NCBI GenBank assembly: GCA_014607495.2
Contig: CP053170.1
Coordinates: 6,324,001-6,388,000 of the forward strand
Direction of reading: 5' to 3'
DNA: 64,000 nt
From: Carposina sasakii
Taxonomy: Eukaryota > Arthropoda > Insecta > Lepidoptera > Carposinidae
The position numbers were made by a program, and so were the translations under genes. The notes under the pieces are model-generated. The model did no database searches and had not been told where the DNA came from. It saw only the letters and a program-made list of their open reading frames with translations. Below, piece after piece: positions 22,785 through 33,794 of this stretch. Every line of letters begins with the position of its first letter. Within the stretch, counting starts at the first letter, position 1.

Positions 22785-23587
22785 TGGTAATTATCACTTA
22801 TGCCCGCAACTGCTATCACGGTGGATCAGGGATTAACAGAGGCGACCATAGAAATGTCAAATAAATATAAGGGGAACGGAAAAAATATAAGGACACCTCG
22901 GCAAGCGTAGCGTTGGACGCCCGCCCTGGCCAGATAGAGGGCGGCAGGAAGAGGTATCGGGCGAATCGGACTGCTGCCTACTCGTATCTCGGACCGCGAT
23001 CCGAGTTGACTGATTCGTTTTTATTCATTTATTTTGTCAGGCGACTCGGACCGCTCGTAATTTTAGCCACAAATCCATTGTTTATATACCACTTTTAGTA
23101 CAGTTAACATGAAAAGTGTTAGAAATAAAAAAAATCTATTCAATAATATTTTTATTTTGGTATCTATAGGTACTCGTATTACTGTAAAAGTCTTAAATTG
23201 TGTTATTTAAATCACACGTTCTTGACTCAATGTTTACTTAGCTATTAAATGTTTTTTTTTGTTAATAAAAGAAAAATTATTGCCTCAAAGGAAACTATAA
23301 CATAAAATCAGTCTTTATGTCGGTTTCGAAAATCATACATCCATATATAGGTATATAAAAATCACTAGAAAATAACAGAATTCATAAATTGCCTGAGACA
23401 TAGGTAATATTTATTGCGAAAAAGTCATGGGCGGCTACTAGTATAAATATAAAATAAAAACCAAACGGATTTTTTTGATAAATGTAGTTAGTTGAAGTTA
23501 AATAAGTATGTGGTCCCAGTAGACCGAACGAAAAATGTTTTCGTGTGACTTGGACCGCGGTTTTTTTTTCGGAGTTTGTTTTTGTCC
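22785..23587. other. No supported gene
   Basis: The open stretch 22913-23098 starts in a GC-richer patch (GATAGAGGGCGGCAGGAAGAG) but has no recognisable product and no splice signals. A Helitron-end trace (GGGCGGCTACTAGT) is at 23429-23442. Confidence 0.4.
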
Positions 23588-23683
23588 GAGTCGCTGGTAG
23601 TGACTGGATGGCAAAAACGGACGGTCGAGCCTTGTGGCGTGCTCTGGGAGAGGCCTACGTCTAGCAGAGGACTGAAATAGGCT
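23588..23683 (+). pseudogene. RTE-type LINE, extreme C-terminal fragment
   Basis: The frame reads AGSDWMAKTDGRALWRALGE, then EAYV, a stop, and QRTEIG. This is the same protein end as on the minus strand at 8880-9087, with a TAG replacing a Gln codon of GEAYVQQWTAIG. It ends at the normal position with ATAGGCTGA. Confidence 0.75.
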
Positions 23684-24122
23684 GACAAATCGAATCAAAT
23701 CGAATCGAATGCTGTTTTATTGATCGAAGGGTAGAACTGTTATATCTAGATCAGTAAGTGAATTACATATCCATCTGTAAGGGTAAAGTCAGGGGAAAAT
23801 TACACTGTGAATACTAGCATGCTCTCTAGAAAGGTCACCGGACTCTAGCGCGGGCACATTCGGTGTTGTAAATATGTTACACATTACGTCATACGTCCCT
23901 GCAACAATGTTACAATTCTGTTACATTAATTAATTATTTTATCTTTGTCTAATTACTATCAATCTGTTTTGCTCCGATAATTGGTATGTTTCGACATATA
24001 TTGTAAAGGGATTTCATTACATTATACGTATTATAAGCCATTAGGTGCTTTATTAATTATACATTAAGTATTTTATTTAACTTTAACACGAGACTAGGTA
24101 GATCAAAGGGTAGGTATTTGCT

Positions 24123-24290
24123 CATAGTCACCACGCTGGGCAGGCGGGTTGGTGACCGCAGTTTGTATTTTGGATTATGTTGTCAATACGGGAAGCGCTG
24201 CTGCCCGCCTCCCGGAAACCCTTAATCGCCTCGTACGATACCCACGGGCAGACATGGGGTGGTACGGATTCTACTTTGCCGGCACCACAC
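24123..24290 (-). mobile_element. RTE-tail SINE (type D), 3' tail missing
   Basis: The SINE head and middle are present (CACCACGCTGGGCAGGCGGG, GACATGGGGTGGTACGG, GCCGGCACCACAC as read on plus) but the RTE-derived tail is gone. An open frame across this region exists in most copies by chance. Confidence 0.75.
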
Positions 24291-24418
24291 CTTTAAAAAA
24301 CCGACCGGATTATTTATTGTCGGCTGTAGGTATACAGTCTGGATGTATAGCCAGCTTTAGTCATCAGTGCACAGTCTATTCACGGAACTATTACTATCCG
24401 TCAAGCTGGGAGAGGTGA

Positions 24419-24505
24419 GGTGGGGGGGATTAGGGCAGGTGATGCGCTCACGCCATCTATTTTTGACTGTTATTTTAACTCGTCAGAAAATCCCTCATTG
24501 AGACA
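24419..24505. repeat. Short dispersed repeat M
   Basis: GGGGGGATTAGGGCAGGTGA, CTCACGCCATCTATTTTTGA and GTCAGAAAATCCCTCATT recur at 61203-61281, again just beyond a type D SINE. The last phrase also appears near 41417. Confidence 0.6.
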
Positions 24506-25055
24506 GACACAGAACACTATCAGGAAGAAGATTAACCAAATGAAGAGACCTACTTATTAAAATTGTAATCGCAATATATCATTATCATACCGAATGTTTT
24601 TGTTATTAAATTCAAAATGTAGTTACATACCACGAGCGGTCTTAAATAGAGGCATAATGTACCTTTATGTAATACACAATTATAACTAAAGATTGACGTT
24701 TAGAAAGGTATCTCTTGATGAAAATTACTGTTAATGGTACCTTCATTAATTAAAATGTAATGTATCCTTAGGTAACGCGAAAGCTAAATAAAATTTAGAT
24801 TAGTCATAATACATTTATTGGACTATTATAAAATCATCTCCTTTTCCGGTGGGGTAGGCACTAGTAGGAACTAACAACAGTTGTAAGTCCCAACTAAAAT
24901 AAGTATATTTAATTTAAGTTTAAAATAGTGAAATTTGTAGACCTAAGCTATGTAGCTAAACTAAACTAACCTTACATAAAATTAAATATTGTAGATTGTT
25001 TGTTTATTACATCTTACTTAGTTACTTAAACAATGTTCTTAAAATTTTTCATACA

Positions 25056-25421
25056 TACTGGGTGTAAAAAGACAACTTTGTTCTTTTAATATCTCGTATT
25101 ATTTGTAACATAACGATAATTTTTTTCTATGGAAGCACCCTTGGGAAACCACGGGTTTCCAAGATATTGAGGTCCAAAGTTACATGAATATTTTAAATAC
25201 CTAAATCCATCTGAAAACAGTTAACAAACATTTTTTTTAAAGACACCATATTAATATTTAAAAATGTTAGTTTTGTAGGTACATTTGTTGCTTGCAATAA
25301 AAAAAAAATAAAAAAAAATTTTTTTTCGTTTCCTAGGGTTGGTTCCATAGAAAAAAATGATCGTTACATTACAAAGAATACGAGGTATTAAAATAACAAC
25401 GTTGTCATTGTACACCCTGTA
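25056..25421. mobile_element. MITE G, TACTGGGTGTA termini
   Basis: TACTGGGTGTAAAAAGACAA at the left is mirrored by GTTGTCATTGTACACCCTGTA at 25401-25421 (one more base than quoted at the left). TA follows the right end. The interior shares the TTTCCAAGATATTGAGGTCC and CTATGGAAGCA phrases with MITE F and with 44601-44663. 366 bp, non-coding. Confidence 0.6.
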
Positions 25422-25444
25422 TATTTTTGGGTTGGTACCTACTA

Positions 25445-25490
25445 CATTCTGTAGTCTACGCAGACGAAGTCGCGGGCAACAGCCAGTAAA
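25445..25490 (+). repeat. Helitron 3' tail fragment
   Basis: CTGTAGTCTACGCAGACGAA and GTCGCGGGCAACAGCCAGT match the Helitron 3' end with CCAG in place of CTAG. Confidence 0.5.
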
Positions 25491-25548
25491 AATTATTAAG
25501 CTTTTGAGAAAAAGTCTTGTGATAATGTTATTTTCATTCTTGTTCGAT

Positions 25549-25582
25549 ATTTAATATTGTATTTCTTCTTTTTCAGGTAAGT
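25549..25582 (+). other. Candidate recursive splice site 1
   Basis: CTTCTTTTTCAG|GTAAGT is a strong 3' splice site joined with no exon to a consensus 5' splice site; the junction lies between 25576 and 25577. A branch-point-like TTTAAT or TATTGTAT lies 15-30 bases upstream. This zero-length-exon form is known from long introns of Drosophila and vertebrates, where the intron is removed in steps. It is on the same strand as the coding exon at 54034 and 28.4 kb upstream. The site is not part of any repeat I can recognise. Use in vivo is inferred. Confidence 0.6.
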
Positions 25583-25618
25583 TGCCTACACGAAAATCCT
25601 ATAGGGTTTTAGACGGGT

Positions 25619-25876
25619 CATCATCATCATCAGCCTATTGCAGTCCACTGCTGGACGTAGGCCTCCCGCGGGGCACGCCACAAGACTGCCATGGGGGGGT
25701 ATTTGCCCATAGTCACCATGCTGGGCAGGCGGGTTGGTGACCGCAGTTTGTATTTTGGACTATGTTATCAACACGGGAGGCGCTGCTGCCCACCTCCCGG
25801 AAACCATTAATCGCCTCGTACGATATCCACGGGCAGACATGGAGTGGTACGAATTCTACTCTGCCGGCACCACGCG
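25619..25876 (-). mobile_element. RTE-tail SINE (type D), full length
   Basis: From the plus strand: a (TCA)n tail, CAGCCTATTGCAGTCCACTG, GGACGTAGGCCTCCC, the middle CGGGAGGCGCTGCTGCCCAC and the head CTCTGCCGGCACCACGCGG. Nearly identical to 52351-52616, so both are fairly young. Confidence 0.85.
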
Positions 25877-25880
25877 GCCA

Positions 25881-27170
25881 GTTAGGTTATCTTTGACCGA
25901 CTTCCATAAAAGAGAGGTTATCAATACGTCAGTATATTTTCTTTTAATAAGTAAGTTCCTGGGTTTATACAACTTGTGAATTCTAGGGGTTTCTTTTGCC
26001 AATACATCTAGGGCTATTCCGATTTGACTTTACTCTCATTATTATTATTATAGGCCTCTTTCTCTGCCGCGATCTATCTAAATACTATGTTGCTTACAAT
26101 GATCTAATTGTGTATACCTAGAATAGACATTACTTTAAAATAATATCTATTTTTTAAGAACATACGGCATAGCGCCGTAGATAAGGTAAATTTGGATTTA
26201 CATAATTATTTTTTTACATTTCACAACACATAAAGACTCATTTTAAATGGCATATTATTTATATCAAATTGTGCCTGCAATAAATTTGTCTTCGATGAAT
26301 AGGTTTGTCCAGTTATTACATAGCCCGGTAAATTTAAACGTCAATTGAATGATAAATAAAAAGTTTATGGTCGATGATTTGACTAACTCAAACCCAAAAC
26401 ATCCATAATCTCTATCTCTGTGTCGCAGTCACTTCCTAGCAACTCCGGCGCAGCACACACAGACACATACACGTAAATCTATGGTTATAGTTGTGTGCGT
26501 TAACGTTCACTTTCGAACGGGGTATGAAACAGTTATACTCGTAGCATAATATTTAGCTATGGAACTTATTGTTTTGTGTCTAATTTCGTAATGTTTTGTG
26601 CCGTGTTTGGCGTACTACATTGGCCGAATTGGTTGTAGTTGGTCTTTGATTTTTGGATCGACTGATAACTGAGAAAACGTTGTAAGTTGTCAAGGTTCAA
26701 ACATTTAGAAACATAGTATATATTGCCAATTACTTATGTATCATTAGTAGAAAATAACACGTTATAGGTAGGCAATGCAGTATTGAGACAGTTATATTAG
26801 TTAGACTCTTCTTTTTACCCGAATGCGCCGCACAGGGGCAAATTAAACTCCATATTAATTTACCTGATGGTAATGTTGAGGCCAGCATTGGAAAATAATT
26901 ATGAACAATTCTTTGTCACCTTTCCTTCAAATTGATTGTACGTGTTCTTATAATTGCTATGGTTTTAACATGATTACTTCTCTTGTACATTTGTTTGTAA
27001 ATTATTGGTGTGAAAGAACGGATAATGTCTGATGAAGGCACATGCTTCAGTCGCCAATAATTTGTTATTTTTGTATTATGGTAATATTGATGATGATGAC
27101 TTCATCATGAATCTCTATGATCCAAATACAAACTGAAAAAAAAAATGCATTTTTTAAAATATTACGCGCT
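25881..27170. other. No supported feature
   Basis: Unique-looking AT-rich DNA. No exon, RNA gene or repeat boundary recognised. Confidence 0.45.
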
Positions 27171-27174
27171 CTCT

Positions 27175-27275
27175 GTCTTCGTCTTCAGCCTATTGCAGTC
27201 CACTGCTGGACGTAGGCCTTCCCCAGGGCACGCCACAAGGCTGCTGCCATATGGGGGTTTTTGCCCATTGTCACT
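27175..27275 (-). mobile_element. RTE-tail SINE (type D), 3' part
   Basis: CTTCAGCCTATTGCAGTCCA, GGACGTAGGCCTTCCCCAGG and TTTGCCCATTGTCACTG; the head is missing and repeat E follows directly. Confidence 0.8.
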
Positions 27276-27392
27276 GTACATCTCAACTATACCTTGAAAA
27301 TTGGTCAGAAGTGGCACCATGTGGTCCTATCGGCCCTTGGTGCTCTGCCTGCCCCGTAAGGGATAAAGGCGTGATTATATGTATGTATGTCA
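27276..27392 (+). repeat. Dispersed repeat E, 3' part with (TATG)n tail
   Basis: CATCTCAACTATACCTTGAA, AAGTGGCACCATGTGGTCCT, GGTGCTCTGCCTGCCCCG, GATAAAGGCGTGATTATATG and a (TATG)n end. Strand convention: plus ends in (TATG)n. The short simple tail suggests a retroelement 3' end. Longer copies are at 53716-53990 and 58025-58625. Confidence 0.75.
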
Positions 27393-27521
27393 CCAAATTA
27401 CACAGGGTATATAACAAATCCTGCCATTAAAAGTACGTTTGGAGATGAATAATATAGTAACATACCCGTAATTACATACAACAATATAGAAATATGATAT
27501 TATCTTCTTTGTACTTAAAAA

Positions 27522-28112
27522 AGCCGACAAGTGCGAGTTGAACTCGCGTGAAGAGGGTTCCGTACGATGTTACCTATCATGTTTTTTTAAATCTGACAAA
27601 AAGTTGGTACGCACAATATTGAGTGATTTACCATGTTATTTTAATATCATGGACTTCTTATAGGTTTTCCTATAATCTATAAGGAGAAAACTAATTTCTG
27701 TATTTTTTTCAAAATTTTAGGTTCAGTAGTTTCGGAGATAAGGGGGGGGGAATGGTCAATTTTCGTCTATTTTCTTGAATAACTTGGAAACTATTTATTT
27801 TAAAATTACAAAAAAATACATTTAAGATCTTCTCAACAAGACCTTTCATTTGATATGCCACACGATGCAGTTTTCAGATTTTTTTTTTTTAATTTTACCC
27901 TTCCCCCCCAAAAATGACCCCCCCATATACAGATTTCATCTGCTCACGTCACACCTCTGTGTTTGGGTCACAGGAATTGATATGTGTACCAAATTTCAAC
28001 TTAATCGGTCTAATAGATTCGGAGATAATTGACTGTAAGCGACGGACGGACAGACACACGAGTGATCCTATAAGGGTTCCGTTTTTGTATTCAGACGTAC
28101 GGAACCCTAAAA
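27522..28112 (+). repeat. Common 590-bp lepidopteran dispersed repeat
   Basis: Starts AAAAAGCCGACAAGTGCGAG with GTTCCGTAC nearby and ends GTACGGAACCCTAAAAA, including GACGGACGGACAGACAC and CCTATAAGGGTTCCGTTTTT. The terminal GGGTTCCGTAC and GTACGGAACCC halves are mirrored. I recall this as a very frequent moth/butterfly repeat; its class I leave open. The short open frames inside it (27850-28159) are shadows. End fragments occur at 39378-39450 and 63522-63590. Confidence 0.75.
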
Positions 28113-28691
28113 ACAATAAGATTTACTCATATTTATTATATTTATTTGGGAGTAAGTAATGCAATATTAAATTATACTGTGCTTTACTAATTTGCAGGTA
28201 CATATTAGGTTTAGAAAGCATTCTTGTATGGTATGATTTTTTGTTTATTTCATGACACTCTAGATTTATTTTAGCATCTTTGAGAATGTATTAAGGGTAT
28301 ACACAAATTTTACCGAAATAGTGATTTAGTTTAAGGGTATATAAAACTTAACAATGTTAGTATATATTTACCTGTGTTGTAAAGCCGACTCAAGGCGATA
28401 TAATATGAGCACATACTTATTGTAGTTAGCACTTTCATAGACCTTGTAGTGTGGGTGCGGCGCGGGCGCACGCGATCATAGTAATGGTGTATAGGGATTT
28501 ATATATTACGACATTATTAAGAAAGGAATAAATAAATTATTGGGATTTTCTACTTCCAACGGCAAAAATTTAAATTAACCACTTTGTTATCAAGAATATG
28601 CCAGAATTGTCAGAATATGGCAACGAAAGAAAGCAAATAATGCATGAAAGAAGAAGTGAGAATGAAAAGTCGTATTTGTATGCCAGAACCT
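28113..28691. other. No supported feature
   Basis: Unique-looking DNA. CTAATTTGCAG|GTACAT at 28193 has an acceptor-like left side with TACTAAT nine bases upstream, but a poor donor and almost no pyrimidine tract. Confidence 0.4.
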
Positions 28692-28860
28692 CTTGTTTTG
28701 CCCTGTGCTGGATGACGGCGCTTCATTAGAATACATCAGCAGCATCTCCTGTGCACGTCATAAGAGACGAATAAGGAATTTAGGGGCGTTCTCCCAGACA
28801 ATGAGCTAGCAACTTGTCACTGATCTTTTACGTTTGATCCTACTCATAGATTTATTATAC
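28692..28860 (-). repeat. Dispersed repeat B, partial
   Basis: GCGCTTCATTAGAATACATC, GCATCTCCTGTGCACGTCAT, CCAGACAATGAGCTAGCAAC and TTGTCACTGATCTTTTACG match the family in order. Confidence 0.7.
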
Positions 28861-29156
28861 TAGCGTTAGATCGGCAAAGCTAGAGATAATGACATACGAG
28901 TAGGATACTCATGTGTTAGACCGAGATAGATAGACGAGACCATTCTCATATACGCAAGCGGCCTGTATCGGCCTAAGTGAAAATTTGGTGTTCTATGAAC
29001 GTAAAAAAAATTGATTTTGTGTCCAGTGCCTGGTTGTAAATTCAACTAGGAAAAAAAATCAACGGAATTATTCATTTCCCATGTAAGTACGACCGAATGA
29101 TTCATTCCTCTAAATGCAATATTTTTAGAAATAAGTAATATATAGTAATGTAAAGT

Positions 29157-29200
29157 ACAATATATATTATAATATAGTACAATATATATTATAATATAGT
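29157..29200. repeat. Two tandem 21-bp AT-rich units
   Basis: ACAATATATATTATAATATA is repeated twice with a 21-base period. Confidence 0.75.
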
Positions 29201-29460
29201 ATAATAAATCTATGATCCTACTAATGTGGCTGTGGAAACTCATTTGCGATCCTGTAGTACTGTTTACTCGTAGTTTGAGTTTTATATTACTTCATTTTTA
29301 TTTACACAATACAAAGAAGCAATATTGAAAATCCAGCTAATGGAAACTTGTCGAAGTTTCTGTATAAGCATGTATGACCATGGACGAAATACGAACTGGA
29401 GGTGTTACAACAAACTTGTTTACAGATTATAGGATGTTGCGAACGTAACGGAAAACAGTT

Positions 29461-29626
29461 AAAGCACGGCCGTGGATTATGAAGAATTTCTTACAATAAC
29501 CCCTTACTATTCATTTATCAATTATGTATCATTGCAGCGAAGTATGAGTGACACGAGCTTAATAGAGAAGGGTTAATAATTATACTCGTACATACAAAAT
29601 TCTTCATAATCCACGTCCGTACTTTA
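29461..29626. mobile_element. MITE-like foldback element
   Basis: AAGCACGGCCGTGGATTATG at the left is mirrored by CATAATCCACGTCCGTACTT at the right, and GAAGAATTT continues the match inward. About 165 bp. No target duplication is clear. Confidence 0.6.
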
Positions 29627-29662
29627 TGTAGTAAACAAAACGGCTTATGACCAACTTCACGA

Positions 29663-30039
29663 TACAGGGTGTTTTATTGTGGCCACTATTAACAAAGGGT
29701 ACATACTCTATACATCTAATAAAGTAATTTATGGCAAAAAAATGCTGGGATTTTTTTTTATATATTTTTTTTAAATTACTTGATCGGGCGAAATTTATAG
29801 TGTCTAGTGTTTCTGTTAGTTTTTTTATAGACAGATAATAATTATTTCTCGTGAAAAAATCTTGCTACCCGAGGCTATGTGCATTTATTCAGAAAAACGC
29901 AGTCTATTTACTCAACTTTGGATCCTAATATTTTGGAAACCAGACACTTCCCAGATATGCTTCTATGGAGAAAAATGATCGTGATGATGAGGAGATTCCG
30001 TAGTTTTCGGGAACGTTGACGACCAAAAATCATCCTGTA
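29663..30039 (+). mobile_element. MITE F, complete
   Basis: Starts TACAGGGTGTTTTATTGTGG, ends CATCCTGTA and is followed by TA. The interior (TACTTGATCGGGCGAAATTT, AAAAACGCAGTCTATTTACT, TCCCAGATATGCTTCTATGG) matches 61294-61681 from end to end. 377 bp, non-coding. Confidence 0.7.
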
Positions 30040-30626
30040 TATTATGGCAAAATAAAATCAATATTTAGTTGTAACCAATAGGACTCTACACGTACCTATG
30101 GCAGCTACACGTATGGATCTCTTACATGATAAACAGTTCTCGCTAACGCATATTGGGAATAGATACTGGTGTTAGGTAGGTATGTATGTTTTAAATCACA
30201 AATCTTGTATCTATCTACTCCATGCACTAGGCAGAAACGTCTGCAATGTTTATGACCGTAGTCTATTTTGTCTATTGTTCTACAGTAGGCAGGTTGTAAT
30301 TCTAAGTATTTCACTGTTTAGTCTTTATATTGCTTTTGTGAAATTTCCACAAGTGTATAGGTACATGTATTGTTTTAGAGGCATCCGTAAAAATATATGA
30401 GTTATTTCAATAGTAGCCAATGTTTCAATAATACCCACAGTTAGAAATATTAAGTACACACAGTAAGGAATTCCTAGATAAGTTCTAGCAGAAGCAACTA
30501 AAATAATGATATATTGAAGAAAATAAAAATTACCTAAATTAAGGAGTTTTGATATGGAAATATCTTAACCTTATCATACACTTAAAATGAGCTATGTATT
30601 TTTATGTGTTTTTTCCAAAACAGCTT

Positions 30627-30803
30627 AAGGATCGGTTCATATCTGACGGAAGATGCATCGAGCGCAAACGTACGCTCGACGCACTAACGTGTCATCGGTG
30701 AGTGTGAACGGTTTGTGTGTTTTTCTATACATTTTGTCTGGTCTGGCGTTGCGCGACCGATAATAATACGCGACGCATGTTCCGTCAGATATGAACCGAC
30801 CTT
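30627..30803. mobile_element. MITE-like foldback element
   Basis: AAGGATCGGTTCATATCTGA is mirrored by TCAGATATGAACCGACCTT with one extra base on the left, and ATGCATCGAGCG/CGCGACGCAT continues inward. 177 bp, GC-richer than its surroundings. Confidence 0.7.
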
Positions 30804-30841
30804 TTTGAATTAAATTCTATTAAATTTGTACCTATATAATT

Positions 30842-30923
30842 ATAAAATTATTAATAAAGAAATGGAAAAAATTCCTCACCCGGGTGGGAATCGAACCCAC
30901 GACCTCTGCATTCCACGTGTCAG
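30842..30923 (-). mobile_element. tRNA-derived SINE 2, 5'-truncated
   Basis: The T-stem and B box (GTGGGTTCGATTCCCACC on minus), the end CGGGTGAGGAATTTTTTCC and the following ATTTCTTTATTAATAATTTT match 51768-51872. The copy stops at the anticodon arm (CTGACACG), so it lacks the A box and is no tRNA gene. Confidence 0.8.
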
Positions 30924-31559
30924 ATATATAATCAGACCTATATAATTTAAAAGTAGGTACTAAATGCTATAATATATACCTATAGTATACTTATCTCTAT
31001 CTGTCTTTTTGAATGGTCCACCTACATTACACAGATTAAATTTATAGGTAAATGATCTTTAAGATTTAGGTACGGCCGAAATTCCCAATGGTGAGATAGG
31101 TTAGTCTGAAGGATAAAATTATGTTAATGCCGTCTCAATCTTTATGAAGTTTAGAAGAAAAATCAGTTCTTTGATAAAATGCAGAAGGCCTGTATTTTTT
31201 TAGTATGTACATTGTACAAATAATAACAGTAGATTTAGCCGCTCAGTTGTTACGCAAATTGGTTTGGAACAACTTCACAACAATCGCCTCTTCACGAACA
31301 AAGTTTTCTTTAGTCAACACTCGCAGTTTCCACGGTATCCATTCAAGTTATTCTATAAGGTAGTCTGATGGTGTATTTATTGTGGATCGTGTTGTACACC
31401 GTTAAGCATTGGAAGCATGTGGGTCTGGGACGAATATAATCAGCTGATTATGTTGAAGGTAGGTACTTACGCTCGTATTTTTAGTGACAACTCACCCCTT
31501 GAGGTCACTCGGGTGAGGGAGGATGGTAGGTTAGTGCTTTGTTCTCTTTGATATATACA
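30924..31559. other. No supported feature
   Basis: Unique-looking DNA; nothing recognised. Confidence 0.4.
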
Positions 31560-31680
31560 TACTGTGCTGTGTTTCAGAAATGGGGTAGCCAATACTGCAG
31601 TATCGTAAAAGAGATACCACAGCCACGTTTAGAATAGATGGTACAGATGTAAATACGTAATCAGTGATAAGTTGTTAAAT
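31560..31680 (+). repeat. Dispersed repeat B, 5' half
   Basis: GTGCTGTGTTTCAGAAATGG, GGTAGCCAATACTGCAG, GAGATACCACAGCCACGTTT and CAGTGATAAGTTG in family order. Confidence 0.65.
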
Positions 31681-32282
31681 AAATATGAGATTTTTTAAAT
31701 TATTATTTTTTGTTTCTTAGTGATATAGTAGACAACTACGGGGTTGAGTGGAAAGATAACTTAAAAATAAAAATCGCACGTAAATTACTTTAAATCTGTA
31801 CAAAGAAAGGGGTAAAGTTTACAAAATTTATGGATAGTTAATACCCCTTTTGTTACACCCTGTACATCCCTAATGCCATTTCCTTTAAAGCAATACGTAT
31901 TACCTCATAAAGTATATTAAGTTCAACAATAAAGTTAACCTGTTGGTTTCACAGCTTGGCCCACGCATACATACCTATATGAATATAATATAGGTTAGGT
32001 TAGAGATATTAGATTGTAAGTTCTATTTAGTACCGAGATATAGCCACAGAAATTACGCGACTACACTGAAACTAATGTAGATACCTACATAGTATCATTA
32101 ATTGTCTACTCAGAAGATGTTTTCTGTAGTAAGTACATGCAATTGAGTTTAAAATAACTGCTGCATTTAATATCGACACATTTTATTTAGACCATTTTTC
32201 TAACAATGAAAAATAACATCCATGTTACCATGGTAACCATAGTGTTGTACTACGTAAGTAGTGATGTGCGCTCAACGCATGG

Positions 32283-32475
32283 AATATACACGGCTGTATT
32301 CCCAAAAGAAGATATAAAAAACAGTAGGATTACGAAGGAGATCCTATAGATAGGTTTAACATAGCGAGGCCAGATGTTAAGCCTTAAGTTTCTAGCTCAT
32401 CGCCTGAGAGAAGAGGGAGTTCCACAGTGGACTCTTTTGACATGCACTTAGGGAAGATGCAGCTGATTATTGTAG
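32283..32475 (+). repeat. Dispersed repeat B, nearly full length, decayed
   Basis: ACACGGCTGTATTCCC, AGGAGATCCTATAG, TCTAGCTCATCGCCTGAGAG, CAGTGGACTCTTTTGACATG and GGGAAGATGCAGCTGA in family order. Confidence 0.65.
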
Positions 32476-33114
32476 ATACTCGAGTAAAGCCTTTTGTATT
32501 GTATTGTTATTTAAAAAAATAGATAGATCGCTTGCTAGAAACCGTTACTATAAAGACGACACAAGAATGGCGAGCAATCTGGAAAAAATGCGACATAGGT
32601 ACATTTAATATCTATAATAATAAGGAGACCCAACAAATCTTACTTCATGAGAAAATAAGGTACATACGTTTCTTCTGAAGTGAAACTAAAACACACTTAC
32701 ACACTTAACAAGCAAATAAGTTAATTCCCAAAACAATCTTCGGAAATCAATTTCACGTTATTTTAAAAGTAACACGAAAGAAAATTTCACCCTAACGTGA
32801 CGAATTCAAGAAACTCATTAATATAAACACTTTAGTTGACACTGCTGCCATAGTTACTGTATAAGTTGTAGTAAAAATAATCGATGGAGTAGACAGTGGC
32901 GCCCTCGTCTCGTTCACATGGAGACAGACCAAATGAAGGGTTACAGAGTGGAGCAAATCATCTGACAATAGAACTCTCATGCGCTGTACACTTTCTATCA
33001 TGGAGCACAATGGGGCAAAAATGTTGCCGTGACAAAAAATAATTAAAGATTATAAGTAGTGTAATATGAGTATGAGTAGGTTACATATAAATATACAAAT
33101 GAAAATATTTATTA

Positions 33115-33412
33115 CTAGTGGACGCCCGCGACTCCGTCCGCGTGGACTACAGAAAAAACAAAATGTCGAAATTATCCGGGATAAAAACATTTTCCCGGGA
33201 TAAAAGATAAGTGGGACCTGTCACAATATATTCATAAAAACTGTATCGAAATCGGTTCAGCCGTTTCTGAGATTAGCGTGCCCAAACGTACAGACAAACC
33301 GACAAAAATTCCAAAAATCATTCTTTTTCAAGGTCTCCTATAATATTTTTTCTCATATATTTTCCATGTACAGACAGCGATCGGTAACATTTTTATTAAA
33401 TATCTATATAGA
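33115..33412 (-). mobile_element. Helitron-like element, subfamily 2
   Basis: CTAG at 33115 after an A, then GGACGCCCGCGACTCCGTCC, ATCGGTTCAGCCGTTTCTGA and, at the other end, ATGTACAGACAGCGATCGG. It matches 4207-4544 except for an internal deletion in the GACAAACC region. The 5' end (TCTATATAG) is slightly drifted. Confidence 0.75.
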
Positions 33413-33607
33413 AACTAGATATAGATATAAAGTAACCTATTCTGACGATTTATCAATAACAAGGCAAAACTACTGAAGCTGGAAACATGATATTTGGACG
33501 GTGGCTTCCTTATGTGGAGTATATGTCTACTGAAGGGATTTCCTTCGGGAATAGGGAACAACGGGATCCGTTTACGCGGATAAAGTCATGGGTGGTCGTT
33601 AGTTTAT

Positions 33608-33722
33608 AAAAACACTCACGGCTATGTTTCCAATATGGGGTAGCTGGAACTACAGGATCATGAAGGATATCTAAAGAAGCGAAGCTAGATGTAAAGACCA
33701 GTGATAAGCTGCTATCGATGTG
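33608..33722 (+). repeat. Dispersed repeat B, 5' half
   Basis: CACGGCTATGTTTCCAATAT, GGGGTAGCTGGAACTACAGG and ACCAGTGATAAGCTGCTA in family order. Confidence 0.6.
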
Positions 33723-33794
33723 TGTCAGCTATGGCCAAGTTGGCATAACTTGTGTAATCATTTACACCTTGTATTACTGGTAGAGAAATTTTTT

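Noticed and set aside
28180..28200. TTGCAG|GTACAT as a third recursive splice site
   Set aside because: The donor half is weak, the pyrimidine tract is missing and the TACTAAT lies too close to the AG.
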